61,919 nt of DNA, taken from an uncultured Collinsella sp. (lineage in GTDB: Bacteria > Actinomycetota > Coriobacteriia > Coriobacteriales > Coriobacteriaceae). The position numbers and the translations under genes are program-made. Below, piece by piece: positions 32,275-39,558 of this stretch. Where the stretch lies: assembly GCA_900542945.1 (NCBI GenBank), contig UQPI01000007.1:1-61919 (forward strand), read 5' to 3'. The notes under the pieces were generated by a model. The model saw only the letters and a program-made list of their open reading frames with translations, was not told the origin of the DNA and searched no databases. Every line of letters begins with the position of its first letter. The first letter of the stretch is position 1.

Positions 32275-33309
32275 TTAGCGCGCGACGCGGGTGCCACCGT
32301 CGGCGGCGGATGCCACGGCTGCGATCTCGTCTGCGGTTACCAGGTTGGAATCGCCCTTGATAGTGAGCTTGAGGATCGAGGCCGCGATGGCGTAGTTGAC
32401 GGCGTCTTGCGGGTCAAAGTCGTTGATGAGGGCATGGACGAGGCCGGCGTTGAAAGCGTCGCCGGCGGCAACGCCCTCGAGCACGTGCACGTCGTGAGCA
32501 GGGGAGAACCAGTGCTCGCCGCTCTCGGCGTCAAAGAGCATGCCCATCCAAATGGAGCGCTCGACGCAGGAGATGTTGCGGACGACCGAGGCGACCTTCT
32601 TGCAACCGTACTCGGCGCAGATCTGACGGGCCATCTCGACGTAGGTGTCGCGCTCCTCGATGCCGTGGGCAAGGGAGCCGGAGACGCAGGTCATACCGAG
32701 GCCGGCAGGAGCGTCCTCGTCGTTGGCAATGCAGATGTCAACGAGCGGCAGGAGTTCCTTCATGGTGGCCTGCGACTTCTCGGGCGACCACATCTTGCCG
32801 CGATAGTTCACGTCGCACACGGTGGTGATGCCTTTGGCGCGGCAGGCGGTGAGGGCATCCTTGCAGGCGGCGGCCATCTCGTCGGAGACGGCGGGCGTCA
32901 CGCCGGAGAAGTAGAAGACATCGACACCCTTGAGGATCTCGTCCCAGTCAAAGACGTCGCGCTTGGCCATGTTGATGGCAGAGTACTTGCGGTCGTAGAC
33001 GCAGCCGTTGCCGCGCTGCGAGGCGCCGACCTCAAACACATAGGAGCCAAGACGGTCGCCCTGGCGCACGACGCGCGAGGTATCGACGTCGTAGACCTTC
33101 AGCGAACGCAGGGCGCACTCGCCCAGACGGTTGGCCGGGACAACGGAGACGTAAGCTGCCTTGTCACCCTGGTAGGCCAGGGAAAGCGCGGTGTTGGCCT
33201 CGGCGCCGCCGTAGCGGACATCAAACTCGGTCGCCTGCTCAATGCGCAGATGGTCTTTGGGCGAGAGCCTCATCATGATCTCGCCGAAGGTAAGAACCGT
33301 TTTACCCAT
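32275..33309 (-). CDS. kdgK: 2-keto-3-deoxygluconate kinase (PfkB family)
   Basis: Phosphorylates 2-keto-3-deoxygluconate to KDPG. The 344-residue ribokinase-fold protein shows the PfkB signatures: FGEIMMRLSP at the N-terminus, YGGAEANTA near 35, and the catalytic anion-hole motif VAAGDAFNAG near 288 with its Asp base. Start 33309 (MGKTVLTFGE) follows AAGGAGC. First gene of kdgK-eda and divergent from the second lacI-type gene; the leader contains a remarkable 18-base stem. Confidence 0.93.
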   Translation of the reverse strand: MGKTVLTFGEIMMRLSPKDHLRIEQATEFDVRYGGAEANTALSLAYQGDKAAYVSVVPANRLGECALRSLKVYDVDTSRVVRQGDRLGSYVFEVGASQRGNGCVYDRKYSAINMAKRDVFDWDEILKGVDVFYFSGVTPAVSDEMAAACKDALTACRAKGITTVCDVNYRGKMWSPEKSQATMKELLPLVDICIANDEDAPAGLGMTCVSGSLAHGIEERDTYVEMARQICAEYGCKKVASVVRNISCVERSIWMGMLFDAESGEHWFSPAHDVHVLEGVAAGDAFNAGLVHALINDFDPQDAVNYAIAASILKLTIKGDSNLVTADEIAAVASAADGGTRVAR

Positions 33310-33352
33310 GGTCGCGCAGCTCCTTCTTACTCGTGCGTACACCTTTGATATG

Positions 33353-33410
33353 GCGTTGGCACGGAGGTGCCAAGACGGTAGGGTACATCTTTGCACCTCC
33401 GTGCCAACGC
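33353..33410 (-). promoter_or_regulatory. Perfect 18-base inverted repeat in the kdgK leader
   Basis: GCGTTGGCACGGAGGTGC (33353-33370) and its exact complement (33393-33410) enclose 22 bases. It lies between the kdgK start and the operators, so it would be transcribed as a strong 5'-leader stem-loop. It may be an RNA-stability or attenuation element or a repeat insertion. Confidence 0.6.
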
Positions 33411-33415
33411 TTGCC

Positions 33416-33460
33416 GAAATCGATTTACGAAATCGGTTTCGTTTCGAGTTGTAGTATACT
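33416..33460. promoter_or_regulatory. Divergent kdgK/lacI promoter with GAAATCGATTTC-type operators
   Basis: GAAATCGATTT (33416-33426) and CGAAATCGGTTTCG (33428-33441) are adjacent near-palindromes with a central CG, as in LacI-family operators. They differ from the uxaC-type operator. On the plus strand a -10-like TAGTATACT follows at 33452-33460. The adjacent LacI protein is the likely ligand. Confidence 0.6.
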
Positions 33461-33544
33461 CACCTACAGCGTTTTGCAAGCGAGATTTTTAAAAAAATGC
33501 CTAAAATGGCTCAGACTGCTGACAATTGGGAAACGGGGTGCGCT

Positions 33545-34567
33545 ATGGCGCAGATGAGAATCAAGGACATTGCCGCCGAGGCGGGCGTGAGCCCGGCCAC
33601 GGTCTCGCGCTATCTCAACAACCGCCCCGGGCAGATGACCGAGGAAACCCGTGCTCGCATCGCGGCAGTTATCGAGCGCACCGGCTATCGTCCACGTGCC
33701 GCCGCGCGCAATCTGCGCAGCTCGCGTACCAACCTCATCGGCGTGATCTTGGCCGACATTGCTAACCCGTTCTCCAGCGCCATGCTCGAAGGGCTTTCCG
33801 CTAGTGCCGCCGCGCGCGGCTGCTCGCTTATGACTGCCATTAGCGGCAATGATTCCGCCAAGGAAGCAGAGTCGCTCACCAGACTTATCGATGCCGGTGT
33901 GGACGGCCTGGTCGTCAACACCTGCGGAGGCAATGACGAGGCGATCGCCGCGGCAGCGGGGCGTCTGCCCGTTGTGCTGCTCGACCGCGATGTTGCCGAC
34001 GGCGGTGTCGATCTGGTGACCTCCAACAACCGTGAGCTGGTCGCCGGCCTGGTAGACGCCTTGGCTGTCGCGGGCAGCGAGCGCCTGTGCCTGCTCACCG
34101 AGGCAAGCGATGACAGCCCCGTGCGTCGCGAGCGTGCCGAGGCCTTTGCCGACGAGCTTTCGCGACGCGGCCTTGCGGGTGAGGTCGTCACCCTGGCCGA
34201 TGGTGGCGTCGAGGGTGTCAGTCGCCTGGACGAGACCATCCGCGGCTATGCGGGTAAAAAGCTCGGCCTCATTGCCGTCAACGGCCTGGTCTTTCTGCGC
34301 CTGACCGAGGCGCTGGCCCAGCTGGGGCCCTCGTTGCCGGCGGGTCTCAAGATTGCAACGTTTGACGACTATCCCTGGAACCACGTCCTCTTTGGCGGTG
34401 TGACCACGGCAGCGCAGGACACTCTTACCATTGCCGAGCGCGTAGTCGAGCGCCTGTCCGAGCGTATCGACGTTGTTACCACTACGGTGGGCGATGCCGC
34501 AAAGCTCGCCCCCAAGCGCATCGAGATCCCCGGCCACATCGAACACCGCGCTTCGACCTCGTGCTAG
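33545..34567 (+). CDS. LacI-family regulator next to kdgK (KdgR-like)
   Basis: A 340-residue LacI/GalR protein. Helix-turn-helix IKDIAAEAGVSPATVSRYL begins at residue 6, then the hinge RPRAAARNLRSSRTNLIGVI, and an effector domain with VNTCGG, LLDRDV and TFDDYPWN. I chose ATG 33545 (MAQMRIKD); another in-frame ATG lies 48 bases upstream, and neither has a strong ribosome site. It is divergent from kdgK-eda across two palindromes that it probably binds. A second similar site lies before the ABC exporter at 43.5 kb. KDG or KDPG is a reasonable effector guess. Confidence 0.88.
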   Translation: MAQMRIKDIAAEAGVSPATVSRYLNNRPGQMTEETRARIAAVIERTGYRPRAAARNLRSSRTNLIGVILADIANPFSSAMLEGLSASAAARGCSLMTAISGNDSAKEAESLTRLIDAGVDGLVVNTCGGNDEAIAAAAGRLPVVLLDRDVADGGVDLVTSNNRELVAGLVDALAVAGSERLCLLTEASDDSPVRRERAEAFADELSRRGLAGEVVTLADGGVEGVSRLDETIRGYAGKKLGLIAVNGLVFLRLTEALAQLGPSLPAGLKIATFDDYPWNHVLFGGVTTAAQDTLTIAERVVERLSERIDVVTTTVGDAAKLAPKRIEIPGHIEHRASTSC

Positions 34568-34609
34568 TTTGTGTGATAATATATAGACAATGTCATACAG
34601 GAGGTATCC

Positions 34610-35104
34610 ATGGCTGCGTCTGTACTGAGTGTACGAGTGGACTCGTCAATTAAAGATTCATTTGCCGAGCTATGCGAAGAACTCGGCATGACTTCGTCTG
34701 TAGCGGTCAATATGTTTATGAGGCAGATGCTGCGCGAGCGCTCGCTGCCGTTTGTTCCTTCACTTGGCAAAAACTCTGCGAGCGAAAACGTCGCCGCAGA
34801 CATTTTGGATACTGCTCAGATTGAGTCAGCCGTCCGTGAGGCGGCCAGCTCGATTCCCGCCATCAAAACCGTGATTCTTTTTGGCTCGTATGCCCGTGGC
34901 GAGGCACGCGCCGATAGTGATATTGACTTGCGTCTCGAAGTCGATCGCGATCAGGGCTTTGGCCTTTTCGCGTTGTCGGCGTTTGGTGAGGCGGTGCGCA
35001 AAGAAACCGGGAGGCAGGTTGACCTCGTCTCGAGTGATCATCTTGATGACGATCTTGCCGCGGTAATCGAGCGCGAAGGAGTGATCCTTTATGATCGCGC
35101 GTAA
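34610..35104 (+). CDS. MNT-type nucleotidyltransferase antitoxin with N-terminal RelB/DinJ-like domain
   Basis: A 164-residue chimera. Residues 1 to about 50 (RVDSSIKDSFAELCEELGM, then MFMRQMLRERSLPF) look like a RelB/DinJ ribbon-helix-helix antitoxin N-terminus. Residues about 70-164 are a minimal nucleotidyltransferase with the motif GSYARGEARADSDIDL (92-107) and a third acidic residue in QVDLV near 138. MNT antitoxins adenylylate the HepT toxin. The next gene overlaps by 14 bases and is HepT-like. AGGAGGT precedes ATG 34610, and GACAATGTC (34586-34594) upstream may be an autoregulatory site. The extra DNA-binding-like domain is unusual for MNT. Confidence 0.85.
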   Translation: MAASVLSVRVDSSIKDSFAELCEELGMTSSVAVNMFMRQMLRERSLPFVPSLGKNSASENVAADILDTAQIESAVREAASSIPAIKTVILFGSYARGEARADSDIDLRLEVDRDQGFGLFALSAFGEAVRKETGRQVDLVSSDHLDDDLAAVIEREGVILYDRA

Positions 35105-35462
35105 GTCAGACTGTCTCCGCGCCCAAGAGGTCTTGGAGGCCATCGCTGAAACGAACGAGCGCATCAAGGCTTTTGGTATCACCGAGGACCAGTTTCTGCA
35201 TGCGAATGACGTGCGGACGAGGGCGTTGGCGGACTCCCTTTTGATGTGCGCGCTTAGGGTGACGGAAGAAGCGGGCAAGTTGTCGGAACGCTCGCAGCGG
35301 CTTCATCCCGAAATTGAGTGGCGTGGAATTATCGGCATGAGAAATTACCTCGCGCATGATTACGGCAATGTCGACCGATCGGTTGTTTGGGATGCGGTGA
35401 CGATGGAGTTCCCGGCGCTGGAACGAGCGTGTAGGCAAATTGTTTCCGAATCCGAGCGATAA
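35091..35462 (+). CDS. HepT-like ribonuclease toxin
   Basis: A 123-residue helical HEPN-superfamily protein. The RNase motif R-x4-H-x-Y is intact as RNYLAHDYG (Arg84, His89, Tyr91). Tyr91 is the type of residue modified by MNT antitoxins in known HepT/MNT pairs. It starts at ATG 35091 inside the end of the antitoxin gene, so translation is coupled with antitoxin first. The length is close to family norms. Predicted to cut RNA when not modified. Confidence 0.87.
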   Translation: MIARKSDCLRAQEVLEAIAETNERIKAFGITEDQFLHANDVRTRALADSLLMCALRVTEEAGKLSERSQRLHPEIEWRGIIGMRNYLAHDYGNVDRSVVWDAVTMEFPALERACRQIVSESER

Positions 35463-35514
35463 TCACTTGTCATACCAGCCTGTTCGCACACGTTTTTTGA
35501 GCGCTTGATACGCT

Positions 35515-35530
35515 TTAACCCTGCGGAAAC
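35515..35530 (+). promoter_or_regulatory. GlnR-box-like site before the glutamine synthetase homologue
   Basis: TTAAC-(6)-GAAAC matches the actinobacterial GlnR half-pattern gTnAc-n6-GaAAc. It ends about 12 bases before an extended -10-like TGCGATAGTAT (35538-35548), so it overlaps the -35 region. A GlnR-like regulator is encoded two genes downstream of this site. Confidence 0.5.
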
Positions 35531-35595
35531 ATTTTTCTGCGATAGTATCTGCGATATAGACCAGTCGAAACCCGCCCGAAAGAAAGGGGAGCGAC

Positions 35596-36933
35596 ATGAA
35601 CCAGCAGAACATCGATTACGTACTCCGCTCTGTAGAGCAGCGTGACATCCGCTTTGTGCGTCTGTGGTTTGTCGACATTCTCGGCCGCCTCAAGAACTTT
35701 GCCATTAGCCCCGAGGACCTCGAGGTCGCTTTTGAGGAGGGTATTGGCTTTGACGGCTCCGCCATCGAGGGCTTTGCCACGCCCGAGGAAGCCGACATGC
35801 TGGCGTTCCCCGATGCTTCGACCTTCCAGATCCTGCCGTGGCGCCCGAGCCACAACGGCGTAGCCCGCGTGTTCTGCGACGTGTGCACTCCCGATCGCAA
35901 GCCGTTTGCCGGCGACCCGCGCGATGCCCTGCGCCGCATGTTCCGCAAGGCCGAGAAGGCTGGCTATCTGCTTAACGTGGGTGCCGAGCTGGAGTATTAC
36001 TACTTCCCCGACGAGCACACCCCCGAGCCGCTCGACAACGTGGGCTACTTCGATCTTTCGGTAAGCGATGCCGCCCGCGACCTGCGTCGCAACACGGTCC
36101 TCACGCTCGAGAAGATGTCCGTGCCCGTGGAGTACACCTTCCATGCCGCCGGCCGCTCGCAGCACGGTATGAGCCTGCGTCACGCCGAGGCCCTGAGTAT
36201 GTCCGACGCCATCACTACGGCCAAACTCATCATTAAGCAGCAGGCCTACGAGAGCGGTTGCCACGCCTCCTTTATGCCCAAGCCGTTGGCGGGCGAGGAT
36301 GGCAGTGCTATGTTCCTGTGCCAGTCGCTGTTCGACCATGACGGCAACAACGTCTTTTGGGGCGAGGACGACGAGAAGTACCATCTCTCCGACGTCGCCA
36401 AGCACTACATGGCAGGTATTCTGGCGCACGCGCGCGAAATCAGCGCCATCACCAACCCCACGGTCAACTCGTACAAGCGCATCACAACGGGTGGCGACTC
36501 CGTGCCGCAGTACGCCACGTGGGGCCTGCGCAACCGCGCGAGTATGGTCCGCATCCCGGTCTACAAGCCCGGCAAGCCGCTGTCCACGCGCATCGAGCTG
36601 CGCAGTCCCGACCCCATGGCCAACCCGTACCTGGTCAACGCCGTCACGCTGGCGGCTGGTCTGGACGGCATCGAGCGCAAGCTGGAACTCCCGCCCGAGG
36701 CCACGGCCGAGACGCTCAAGCTTACCGACCGTCAGATGGTCGAGGCCGGCTACGCGCCGCTGCCGCGCTCGCTCAAAGAGGCGCTCGACGTGTTTGAGGA
36801 CTCGCAGTTTATGAAGGATGCCCTCGGCGAGCACATCCACAGCTTCTTCCTCAAAAAGAAGCGCGACGAGTGGCATAAGTTTGAGTCTACGATCACCGAG
36901 TGGGAGATCAAGCACTACCTGGCGAACTCCTAA
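35596..36933 (+). CDS. glnA: Type I glutamine synthetase family protein with altered active site
   Basis: A 445-residue protein aligning end to end with GSI, with a beta-grasp N-domain (GFDGSAIEGF near 51) and catalytic domain. Some ligands remain: Glu131 and Glu133 in GAELEYYYF, NPTVNSYKR near 287-295, and Glu334/Arg336 in RIELRSPDP. Others are lost. The normal HHEVAPxQHEI segment reads FHAAGRSQHGM, replacing two metal-binding Glu with Ala184 and Gly191. The usual GMH reads AMF (Phe240), and the flap PGYEAP is absent. It may be a pseudo-synthetase or have another substrate. The adenylylation loop is not recognisable. ATG 35596 follows AAAGGGGAG. A GlnR-like gene follows. Confidence 0.85.
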   Translation: MNQQNIDYVLRSVEQRDIRFVRLWFVDILGRLKNFAISPEDLEVAFEEGIGFDGSAIEGFATPEEADMLAFPDASTFQILPWRPSHNGVARVFCDVCTPDRKPFAGDPRDALRRMFRKAEKAGYLLNVGAELEYYYFPDEHTPEPLDNVGYFDLSVSDAARDLRRNTVLTLEKMSVPVEYTFHAAGRSQHGMSLRHAEALSMSDAITTAKLIIKQQAYESGCHASFMPKPLAGEDGSAMFLCQSLFDHDGNNVFWGEDDEKYHLSDVAKHYMAGILAHAREISAITNPTVNSYKRITTGGDSVPQYATWGLRNRASMVRIPVYKPGKPLSTRIELRSPDPMANPYLVNAVTLAAGLDGIERKLELPPEATAETLKLTDRQMVEAGYAPLPRSLKEALDVFEDSQFMKDALGEHIHSFFLKKKRDEWHKFESTITEWEIKHYLANS

Positions 36934-36983
36934 TCGCGCTGGTTTGTTCCAGTACGATTGAGCTCATTTCTTTGGAGGCCGAT

Positions 36984-37646
36984 ATGTCCGAAAAGAGTGC
37001 CCTGTTCATGGCGCGCACGACGCGCTTCCACGAGTTTGCCCGCAGCCTGACGACCACCCTGGGTGTCGAGGTGAGCCTGGCTACCCCCGATTCGCCGACC
37101 GCGGCGCACGACTTTGACCTGCTGATCCTCGATTCCGATGGCATCCGCAGCGACCGCATCGATCAGATTGCCAAGTGGCTTGACGACCGCGGCGGCGTCC
37201 CCATGCTGGTGATCGTTGACGACGAGGCGCTTGGCACCTTGCGTCTGCCCAATCACGCGCATGCCGACTTTGTGTGCCCCACGGCGACGCCTAACGAGCT
37301 CAAGGCTCGCGCGCAGCGCCTGATGGGCGAGGAGGAGACCGTCACCGCCGACGATGTGCTCAACATCGATAACCTCGAGATCAACCTGGCTACCTACCAG
37401 GTGACACTCGATAACGAGCCTATCGACCTGACGCTGATGGAGTACTCGCTGCTGAGCTTTTTGGCGACGCACCCCAACCGTGCCTACAGCCGCGAGGTGC
37501 TGCTGCACCGCGTGTGGGGCTTTGAGTACTGCGGCGGCACGCGTACCGTCGACGTGCACATCCGACGCATCCGCTCCAAGGTGGGCCCGCAGATCGCGGC
37601 GCACATCACCACCGTCCGCGGCGTGGGCTATCTGTTTAAGGACTAG
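36984..37646 (+). CDS. glnR: GlnR-like orphan OmpR-family regulator
   Basis: A 220-residue protein. The N-terminal receiver-like domain (1-115) keeps one Asp in DLLILDSD but lacks the N-terminal acidic pair and the usual Lys (VCPT in place of xKPx), so it is probably not phosphorylated. The C-terminal winged helix (about 125-220) contains EVLLHRVWGFEYCGGTRTVD and VRGVGYLF, very close to actinobacterial GlnR as I know it. GlnR proteins are likewise atypical response regulators controlling nitrogen genes. No kinase gene is nearby. Start 36984 follows GGAGG. It lies 50 bases after the glutamine synthetase homologue. Confidence 0.83.
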   Translation: MSEKSALFMARTTRFHEFARSLTTTLGVEVSLATPDSPTAAHDFDLLILDSDGIRSDRIDQIAKWLDDRGGVPMLVIVDDEALGTLRLPNHAHADFVCPTATPNELKARAQRLMGEEETVTADDVLNIDNLEINLATYQVTLDNEPIDLTLMEYSLLSFLATHPNRAYSREVLLHRVWGFEYCGGTRTVDVHIRRIRSKVGPQIAAHITTVRGVGYLFKD

Positions 37647-37650
37647 ATTT

Positions 37651-37687
37651 CCACCACAAAGGGGACAGGCACCTTTGTGGTGGTTTT
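37651..37687. repeat. GGGACAGG-family hairpin repeat after glnR
   Basis: CCACCACAAAGG (37651-37662) pairs with CCTTTGTGGTGG (37672-37683) around GGACAGGCA, followed by TTTT. It begins five bases after the stop codon and could double as a terminator. Closely similar copies are at 51298 and 52866. Confidence 0.85.
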
Positions 37688-37802
37688 GACGCAGGTGCGG
37701 GTTCCTTTTTGGGCCTGCAACAGAACTTAAGCCTTCCTAAAAGATTGCGTTCTCATACACTTGCGCCCGCATATTGGGGTACAACTCAACGTGAACAATG
37801 AT

Positions 37803-37826
37803 GGCCCACCACGTGTTTGGCGGGCC
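37803..37826 (+). other. Leader hairpin before htrA
   Basis: GGCCCACCA pairs with TGGCGGGCC (one mismatch), then TTTGG. It lies 29 bases before the htrA start, inside the probable leader. Confidence 0.4.
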
Positions 37827-37855
37827 TTTGGTTATTTGACGAAAGGATCGCAGCT

Positions 37856-39310
37856 ATGAGCGAGAACGATTCCCAGCGCCCCCAGGATGCGGGCCACGCC
37901 GGCGAGACTCAGCAGCAACCGCGCGTGCAGGTAGAGTCGACGCCTGCCGACGGCAACATTCCCTACGTGCAGGCTTACGACACGCAGACCGGCAAGCCGC
38001 TGGGCGGCCAGCAGGTCGTGAACAAGCACACGGTGGTCAAAACCAAGACCAAAAAGCTGCCGATTTTTATTACAGCGCTTGCCGGTTGTGCATGCGGTGC
38101 CCTACTGGTCATCGCGCTTGTCATGAGCGGCACGCTCGATATCGGCGGCGGCAAGAATGCCGTGACGGCGGGCGCTTCGGGTTCGTCGACGCAAAAGATT
38201 ACGATCGACTCCGAGGACACCACGTTGGCCGAGGCCGTTTCTGCCAAGGCCCTGCCCTCCGTCGTTTCCATCACCGCCACGTCGAGCGGCAGCCAGAATG
38301 GCTCGCTTTCGCAGTCTGCCGATGAGTCGGACAACTCGGGCAGCGTCGGTTCGGGCGTTGTGCTCGATACCGAGGGCCACATTCTCACCAACAACCACGT
38401 GGTCGATGGCTATGACCAGTACGTGGTGACCATGGACGACGGCACCACCTACGAGGCCGAGTTCGTGGGCAACGATGCCTCGAGCGACCTGGCCGTCATC
38501 AAGCTCAAGGACGCCGATGCCTCCAAGCTCACCCCGATTGAGATCGGCGACTCCTCCAAGCTCAACGTGGGCGAGTGGGTCATGGCGATCGGTTCGCCGT
38601 TTGGCAACGAGCAGTCTGTCTCCACGGGCATTGTGTCGGCGCTGTATCGCTCAACGGCCATGAGCTCTACCAACGGTAACACCATCTATGCCAACATGAT
38701 CCAGACCGATGCCGCCATCAACCCGGGCAACTCCGGTGGCGCGCTCGTCAACGACAACGGCGAGCTCGTGGGTATCAACTCGCTCATCGAGAGCTACTCG
38801 GGCTCCAGTTCGGGCGTGGGTTTTGCCATTCCCGTTAACTATGCCAAGAACATTGCCGACCAGATCATCGACGGTAAGACGCCGGTGCATCCGTACATGG
38901 GCGCTACGCTTTCGAGCGTCAATGCGCTTAACGCCCGCACCAACAAGTTGAGCACCGATAGCGGCGCGTATGTGGCGAGTGTCGTCGAGGACGGTCCTGC
39001 CGCCAAGGCTGGCATCCAAGAGGGCGATGTCATTACCAAGCTGGGCGACGATGAGATTACGAGTGCCGACGGCCTGATCATCGCGCTGCGCAGCCACGAG
39101 GTGGGCGAGAAGGTCGAGATCACGCTCATGCGCGGCAAGGAAGAGAAGAAGGTCACCGTCGAGCTGGGCTCCGACGAGGAACTGCAGAACCAGCAGCAGA
39201 ACGACAGCGCAACCGACACTGGCAACGGCGGTATTACCGATGAGCAGCTGCGCCAGTACCTGGAGGAGCTGCTCGGCCAGCAGGGTCAGGGCAACGGCCA
39301 GGGTTTCTAA
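37856..39310 (+). CDS. htrA: HtrA/DegP-type membrane-anchored serine protease
   Basis: A 484-residue envelope quality-control protease. It has a cytoplasmic Gln/Asp-rich N-terminus (1-67), one membrane helix (about 68-92, LPIFITALAGCACGALLVIA), a Ser/Gly linker, and a trypsin-like domain with the triad His181 (TNNHVV), Asp211 (SDLAVI) and Ser293 (NPGNSGGA). One PDZ domain follows at about 375-455, and the tail is Gln/Gly-rich. This is the HtrA layout usual in Gram-positive bacteria. ATG 37856 (MSENDSQ) follows GAAAGGATC. Single gene with a terminator. Confidence 0.94.
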   Translation: MSENDSQRPQDAGHAGETQQQPRVQVESTPADGNIPYVQAYDTQTGKPLGGQQVVNKHTVVKTKTKKLPIFITALAGCACGALLVIALVMSGTLDIGGGKNAVTAGASGSSTQKITIDSEDTTLAEAVSAKALPSVVSITATSSGSQNGSLSQSADESDNSGSVGSGVVLDTEGHILTNNHVVDGYDQYVVTMDDGTTYEAEFVGNDASSDLAVIKLKDADASKLTPIEIGDSSKLNVGEWVMAIGSPFGNEQSVSTGIVSALYRSTAMSSTNGNTIYANMIQTDAAINPGNSGGALVNDNGELVGINSLIESYSGSSSGVGFAIPVNYAKNIADQIIDGKTPVHPYMGATLSSVNALNARTNKLSTDSGAYVASVVEDGPAAKAGIQEGDVITKLGDDEITSADGLIIALRSHEVGEKVEITLMRGKEEKKVTVELGSDEELQNQQQNDSATDTGNGGITDEQLRQYLEELLGQQGQGNGQGF

Positions 39311-39336
39311 CGAGCTGTATCGCACATATCGAAGCC

Positions 39337-39375
39337 AGAGGGGCTGTTCCGCCAGCGCGGGACAGCCCCTCTTTT
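39337..39375 (+). terminator. Terminator after htrA
   Basis: Fourteen-base stem AGAGGGGCTGTTCC/GGGACAGCCCCTCT with four T after it. Confidence 0.88.
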
Positions 39376-39558
39376 CGCGATGATCCCTTGGAGACGGAGG
39401 AAAACGGATCATTTAGAAACGGCAAGGGCATGGTTTGAACGCGCGATCCACTCCAGTTTGATGGCTGCCGATTCGGTGCGGTTTGAGACCGCTATTCGGC
39501 CTCATTGCGACCGGTGGTACTCTAGTATCCGTTTGAAATCGAGCGAAGGAGTGCCGCT

